The notes under the pieces were generated by a model that saw only the letters and a program-made list of their open reading frames with translations, was not told the origin of the DNA and did no database searches. Shown in pieces: positions 6,500 through 9,279 of a stretch of DNA of 9,279 bases (positions are counted from its first letter, which is position 1; the number at the start of each line of letters is the position of its first letter). Source of the DNA: an uncultured Bacteroides sp. (GTDB lineage: Bacteria; Bacteroidota; Bacteroidia; Bacteroidales; Bacteroidaceae); assembly GCA_900557355.1 (NCBI GenBank), contig USSR01000231.1:1-9279 (forward strand), given 5' to 3'. The position numbers and the translations under genes are program-made.

Positions 6500-8350
6500 T
6501 TATAATTCGATAACCAATGATTCTCTCGGTTCCATTGTCAGCGATTCACCGAATGCAACCGTCTTTCCACTAAGAATATCTTTTCCTTGTTTGGAATCTT
6601 TTAGCACTTCTTTATAGAATTTCAAAGGAACAGTAGTTTTGGCATCTGTACCATTCAACATTACGAATACGGTTTTACCTTCGTGCTGGCGGGCATACGC
6701 ATAAACACCATTCTGCACCATGAATTGCACCATGCTACCTTTGGCAATGACATCGTTTCCTTTACGCCAGTTCAATAAGGTCTTGTAGAAGTTATAACAT
6801 TCGTTCTGTATCTTGCTGCGTCCTGCGGCTGTCAGTGCAGTTTCTGTATCGCCAGTCCATCCACCGGGGAAGTCTTTACGAACGTATCCGTCACTCTTGC
6901 TCTTTACACCGTTCATCATGATTTCCGTACCATAGTAGAGCTGCGGAATACGGCGGGTGGTAAGTAGCAGGGTAGAAGACCGTTTTGGCATTGGCAGATT
7001 GTCGCCTTCACCCAGGAAGCGGTCGGTATCATGGTTTTCGATAAATGCCAGTACGGAAGCAGGATTAGGGTAGAGGAAGTCGTATACGAAGTTGTTGTAT
7101 ACACGGTCCAGGCCTTTGAACCATGTCTCTGTTTGTTCGGTCTTGGCAATGTTTATCTTATCGAAGAAGCTGAAGTCCATAACGGTTTTCAGGTTACTGT
7201 TTTTCGGGGCAGAGAGTTTGGAATCCATTTGCCACCAGGCTGTATAAGCCGGTTCGGTAACCCAGGTTTCGCCTACGGTGTTGTAGTTGGGATATTCTTC
7301 GTTCAGCTCTTTCATCCAGTTGCTCATGGCGTCATAGTTGGCATACGGATAAGTGTCCATACGGATACCGTCGATATTGGCGTATTCAATCCACCAGAAG
7401 CTGTTCTGTACCAGGTAGCGATATACATGCGGGTTCTTTTGGTTAAGGTCCGGCATAGCGGTGACAAACCAACCGTCGTTCATCTGATCGAAATCGTATT
7501 GTGAAGTATAAGGATCAACGTGCGGAGTCAGTTTGAAAGAAGTCTGCACGAAGTTCTTTTCATGATCGGGATTGTTGAACCAGTCTTTAGATGGCATATC
7601 TTTAATCCATGGATGCTCTACACCGCAGTGGTTGAAGATCATATCCATTACAATCTTGATACCGCGGTCGTGGCATTTGGATATCAGTTGCTGATACTCT
7701 TCATTGGTACCGAAACGTGGATCAACTTTATAGTAATCGGTAGTAGCATAGCCGTGGTACGAACCACCAGTCATATTGTTTTCCAGTACCGGAGTGAACC
7801 AAAGGGCAGTTACACCCAGGTCGGAGAAGTAATCCAGATTTTGCTCGATACCTGCAAGGTCACCACCATGGCGGGCGTTTGGATCATTGCGGTCTACTTT
7901 GTATTCGGCCATGCCGGGGATTTGGTCATTGTCCGGATTGCCGTTTGCGAAACGGTCGGGCATCAACAGGTAGAGGGCGTCGGAAGCATCAAAACCTTTG
8001 TGCTCACAGCTTTTCTTGCTGCGTGCTTTCAGTTCATACTCTTTAAAGATTTTCTTTTTGCCTTGTGCAAAAGTGAGAGCTACTTTACCAGGTTTCACAT
8101 CTTTCTCCAGTCTCAGGTAGACAATCAGGTAGTTCGGGCTTTCCAGCTTGACAGTGCTGCTCAAAGAAACGCCGGGATAGTTGACAGTAACGGAAGAATT
8201 ACCGATGTCTTCACCGTAGACCATAAGTTGGAGTTCGGGATTTTGCATTCCGGTGTACCAAAACGGAGGGTCGATTTTGTTTACGTTCATAGCTGCATAC
8301 GTACTAAGGGAAAGTAAAAACGTTCCCAGGATAAGGAATAATTTTTTCAT
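6500..8350 (-). CDS. Periplasmic GH13 alpha-glucan hydrolase, SusA-like neopullulanase/cyclomaltodextrinase
   Basis: The 616-residue product carries a signal peptide (about 1-20, ending Thr-Tyr-Ala-Ala) without a lipobox, so it should be soluble in the periplasm. Residues about 22-110 form the N-terminal beta domain of cyclomaltodextrinase/neopullulanase enzymes. The catalytic barrel follows: a Met-Pro-Asp-Arg-Phe-Ala-Asn-Gly-Asn-Pro-Asp calcium-site segment (130-140), region I Asp236-...-Asn240-His241, region II Gly328-Ile-Arg330-Met-Asp332 (nucleophile), region III Gly360-Glu361-Thr-Trp (acid/base), and region IV Glu438-Asn-His440-Asp441 (transition-state stabiliser). A C-terminal beta domain covers about 530-616. 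All catalytic residues are present. The expected reaction is hydrolysis of alpha-1,4 links in imported maltooligosaccharides, pullulan or cyclodextrins. Size and domains match SusA of the starch utilisation system, but no susB or susC follows; the next gene downstream is marR, after a terminator. Confidence 0.93.
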   Translation of the reverse strand: MKKLFLILGTFLLSLSTYAAMNVNKIDPPFWYTGMQNPELQLMVYGEDIGNSSVTVNYPGVSLSSTVKLESPNYLIVYLRLEKDVKPGKVALTFAQGKKKIFKEYELKARSKKSCEHKGFDASDALYLLMPDRFANGNPDNDQIPGMAEYKVDRNDPNARHGGDLAGIEQNLDYFSDLGVTALWFTPVLENNMTGGSYHGYATTDYYKVDPRFGTNEEYQQLISKCHDRGIKIVMDMIFNHCGVEHPWIKDMPSKDWFNNPDHEKNFVQTSFKLTPHVDPYTSQYDFDQMNDGWFVTAMPDLNQKNPHVYRYLVQNSFWWIEYANIDGIRMDTYPYANYDAMSNWMKELNEEYPNYNTVGETWVTEPAYTAWWQMDSKLSAPKNSNLKTVMDFSFFDKINIAKTEQTETWFKGLDRVYNNFVYDFLYPNPASVLAFIENHDTDRFLGEGDNLPMPKRSSTLLLTTRRIPQLYYGTEIMMNGVKSKSDGYVRKDFPGGWTGDTETALTAAGRSKIQNECYNFYKTLLNWRKGNDVIAKGSMVQFMVQNGVYAYARQHEGKTVFVMLNGTDAKTTVPLKFYKEVLKDSKQGKDILSGKTVAFGESLTMEPRESLVIEL

Positions 8351-8351
8351 G

Positions 8352-8394
8352 ATATTAGCTTTTCGTTATTATATCCGTATTTTGGTGCTAATAT
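8352..8394 (-). repeat. Spaced inverted repeat in the GH13 gene leader
   Basis: ATATTAGC at 8352-8359 is the exact complement of GCTAATAT at 8387-8394, with 27 bases between. The repeat ends one base before the start codon at 8350. It could fold in the mRNA near the start codon or serve as a two-site operator; the stem is short and AT-rich, so chance is possible. Confidence 0.45.
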
Positions 8395-8401
8395 AAGCAA
8401 A

Positions 8402-8430
8402 TAGCGGAGAAAGCTGCCGCTACTCCGCTA
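8402..8430 (-). terminator. Hairpin between the TPR gene and the GH13 gene, probable terminator
   Basis: TAGCGGAG at 8402-8409 pairs perfectly with CTCCGCTA at 8423-8430 around a 13-base loop. On the minus strand it is followed by TTTGCTTATATT, which is moderately T-rich. It lies about 40 bases after the TPR stop codon, so it most likely ends that transcript. If the GH13 promoter lies upstream of it, it could instead act as an attenuator in the GH13 leader. Confidence 0.6.
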
Positions 8431-8451
8431 CTATATACTTTATAATGTTAT

Positions 8452-8463
8452 GCAAACGTTTTC
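8452..8463. promoter_or_regulatory. LacI-family-like operator candidate upstream of the GH13 gene
   Basis: GCAAACGTTTTC contains the perfect 8-base palindrome AAACGTTT with a central CpG, the typical core of LacI-family operators, which often control maltodextrin genes. It is about 100 bases upstream of the GH13 start codon. No LacI-family gene is in the window, and no clear -33/-7 promoter pair was found near it. Confidence 0.4.
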
Positions 8464-8465
8464 TG

Positions 8466-8479
8466 TAAATGATCATTTA
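8466..8479. repeat. 14-bp perfect palindrome over the TPR gene stop codon
   Basis: TAAATGATCATTTA reads the same on both strands and covers the TGA stop of the TPR gene (8475-8473). It lies 2 bases from the LacI-like candidate. It may be a regulatory site for the GH13 gene or simple AT-rich chance. Confidence 0.4.
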
Positions 8480-9279
8480 TTTGTTTCTGCTCCTTTCCCT
8501 TGGAAGAAATCATTGACTTTCCTTTTTTCTTGAATATCTTTTAGCCAGGCTTCGGCAGCATTATATCTGTTATTTTCCCCGATGATAGGTACGCCGTCGG
8601 CATCCACTTCTTGTCGTTTATCGTTATCCTTTGGCCGGGTTTTCAGGTAAGCTTTCAGGCATTGCTCGGCTTTGGAAGTATTTTTCAGCCTGTAATAGTA
8701 GACATAGGCGGCATCATATAGCAGTTTATGCTTATTCTTATCATACCTTTCATATTGTTCTAATAGAATATCAGCTTGTTCTTTATACATATTTGCCATT
8801 TTGTAGCAGTCGGCCAGGCCGGTGTAAAGGGGGACTATAGTGCTGTCACTGGGTATTGTAAGATTGATTGCCGTTTCCAAATGCAGTACGCCTTCCTTCG
8901 TCCATGGGGTTTTGGAGCAGGCACGCCCCAGGTAATAGTGTGCATTTACATTCGAACCGTCCTCTTTTACCGCCTTTTTTAATAAATCCCTTGCTCCATA
9001 AAAGTCATCGATTCCTGCATACAGGCAAGTCAGGAACGTGCTGTCACCGTTTTGCAGGAGATAATTGTATCGCTCTATGGCCTCCGGATAATATTTATTC
9101 ATACAATAAGCCTGTGCATTGACTCGGTTTACGAGAATGTTGGTGCTATCTAAGCAACGGTATTTCTCGGTAGTTCCTATAGCCTCATCAAACTGGCGGG
9201 CGGCTATGTATATATTTCCCAATATGGCGGGGGGCCTGTAGGCTTTTGGGTAACTTTTCTTTTTTTTCTTGTAGGGCGA
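8473..9279 (-). CDS. TPR-repeat protein, C-terminal part (cut by window end)
   Basis: The frame is open from the window edge to the TGA at 8473, giving 268 visible residues. A TTG at 9222 could be mistaken for a start, but the 19 codons before it are open and read as the first helix of a TPR unit (Tyr-Pro-Lys-Ala-Tyr-Arg-Pro-Pro-Ala-Ile before Leu-Gly-Asn-Ile-Tyr). The true start is therefore beyond the window. At least five TPR-like helix pairs can be read, with Gly/Ala/Tyr spacing such as Leu-Gly-Asn-Ile-Tyr-Ile-Ala, Ala-Tyr-Cys-Met-Asn-Lys, Tyr-Tyr-Leu-Gly-Arg-Ala and Tyr-Thr-Gly-Leu-Ala-Asp-Cys-Tyr. The C-terminus is charged and has no membrane helix. TPR proteins act as protein-interaction scaffolds; the partner here is unknown. 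A run of lysine codons (AAG/AAA) sits near the window edge. Confidence 0.85.
   Translation of the reverse strand, partial: SPYKKKKKSYPKAYRPPAILGNIYIAARQFDEAIGTTEKYRCLDSTNILVNRVNAQAYCMNKYYPEAIERYNYLLQNGDSTFLTCLYAGIDDFYGARDLLKKAVKEDGSNVNAHYYLGRACSKTPWTKEGVLHLETAINLTIPSDSTIVPLYTGLADCYKMANMYKEQADILLEQYERYDKNKHKLLYDAAYVYYYRLKNTSKAEQCLKAYLKTRPKDNDKRQEVDADGVPIIGENNRYNAAEAWLKDIQEKRKVNDFFQGKGAETNK

Noticed and set aside
7520..8317. Plus-strand open frame of 265 codons opposite the GH13 gene
   Set aside because: It is antisense to a GH13 gene with intact catalytic motifs and shows no family character.
9220..9222. TTG as start codon of the TPR gene
   Set aside because: The frame is open to the window edge and the preceding codons continue the TPR pattern, so this is an internal Leu codon.
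9251..9273. A-rich lysine-codon run as a slippage or frameshift site
   Set aside because: The frame is open on both sides as far as can be seen and the window ends too soon to judge.

Overview
The window looks like chromosomal DNA from a Bacteroides-type gut bacterium. Three things suggest this: the families present (a SusA-like neopullulanase, a short acid-flanked lipoprotein signal, a 14-helix MFS/HlyD/TolC pump), AT-rich start regions mostly lacking Shine-Dalgarno sequences, and promoter elements of the Bacteroides type (-33 TTTG, -7 TAnnTTTG). The species cannot be named from the sequence alone.

Layout. At 1-172 (minus) is the N-terminus of a YdeI/OmpD-associated family protein, cut by the window edge. 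A divergent intergenic stretch of about 390 bases follows, with one reasonable promoter candidate. At 567-1834 (plus) are two genes of unknown role, an 11-base gap apart: a probable surface lipoprotein and a probable outer-membrane barrel protein. They run head-on into the next operon with a gap of only 3 bases.

At 1838-6315 (minus) lies a complete drug-efflux type operon in the order MarR regulator, TolC-like outer membrane factor, HlyD/EmrA-like adaptor, and DHA2/EmrB-like MFS permease. A perfect inverted repeat sits on the -33 element of its promoter and is the obvious operator for the MarR protein. The permease gene is broken: its first 74 or so codons and the remaining 449 codons are in different frames, separated by what looks like about 20 extra bases in the TM2-TM3 loop region.

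At 6500-8350 (minus) is a periplasmic GH13 enzyme of the neopullulanase/cyclomaltodextrinase type with all catalytic residues intact, followed by a strong terminator hairpin. Its upstream region contains several symmetric elements, including a LacI-family-like AAACGTTT core. At 8473-9279 (minus) is the C-terminal part of a TPR-repeat protein that continues past the window end; the TTG at 9222 is not its real start.

No rRNA, tRNA, CRISPR array, insertion sequence or phage gene was recognised. The points most worth a second look are the split permease and the operator/promoter overlap. I did not find a convincing new multi-gene system; the best unknown is the lipoprotein/barrel pair.
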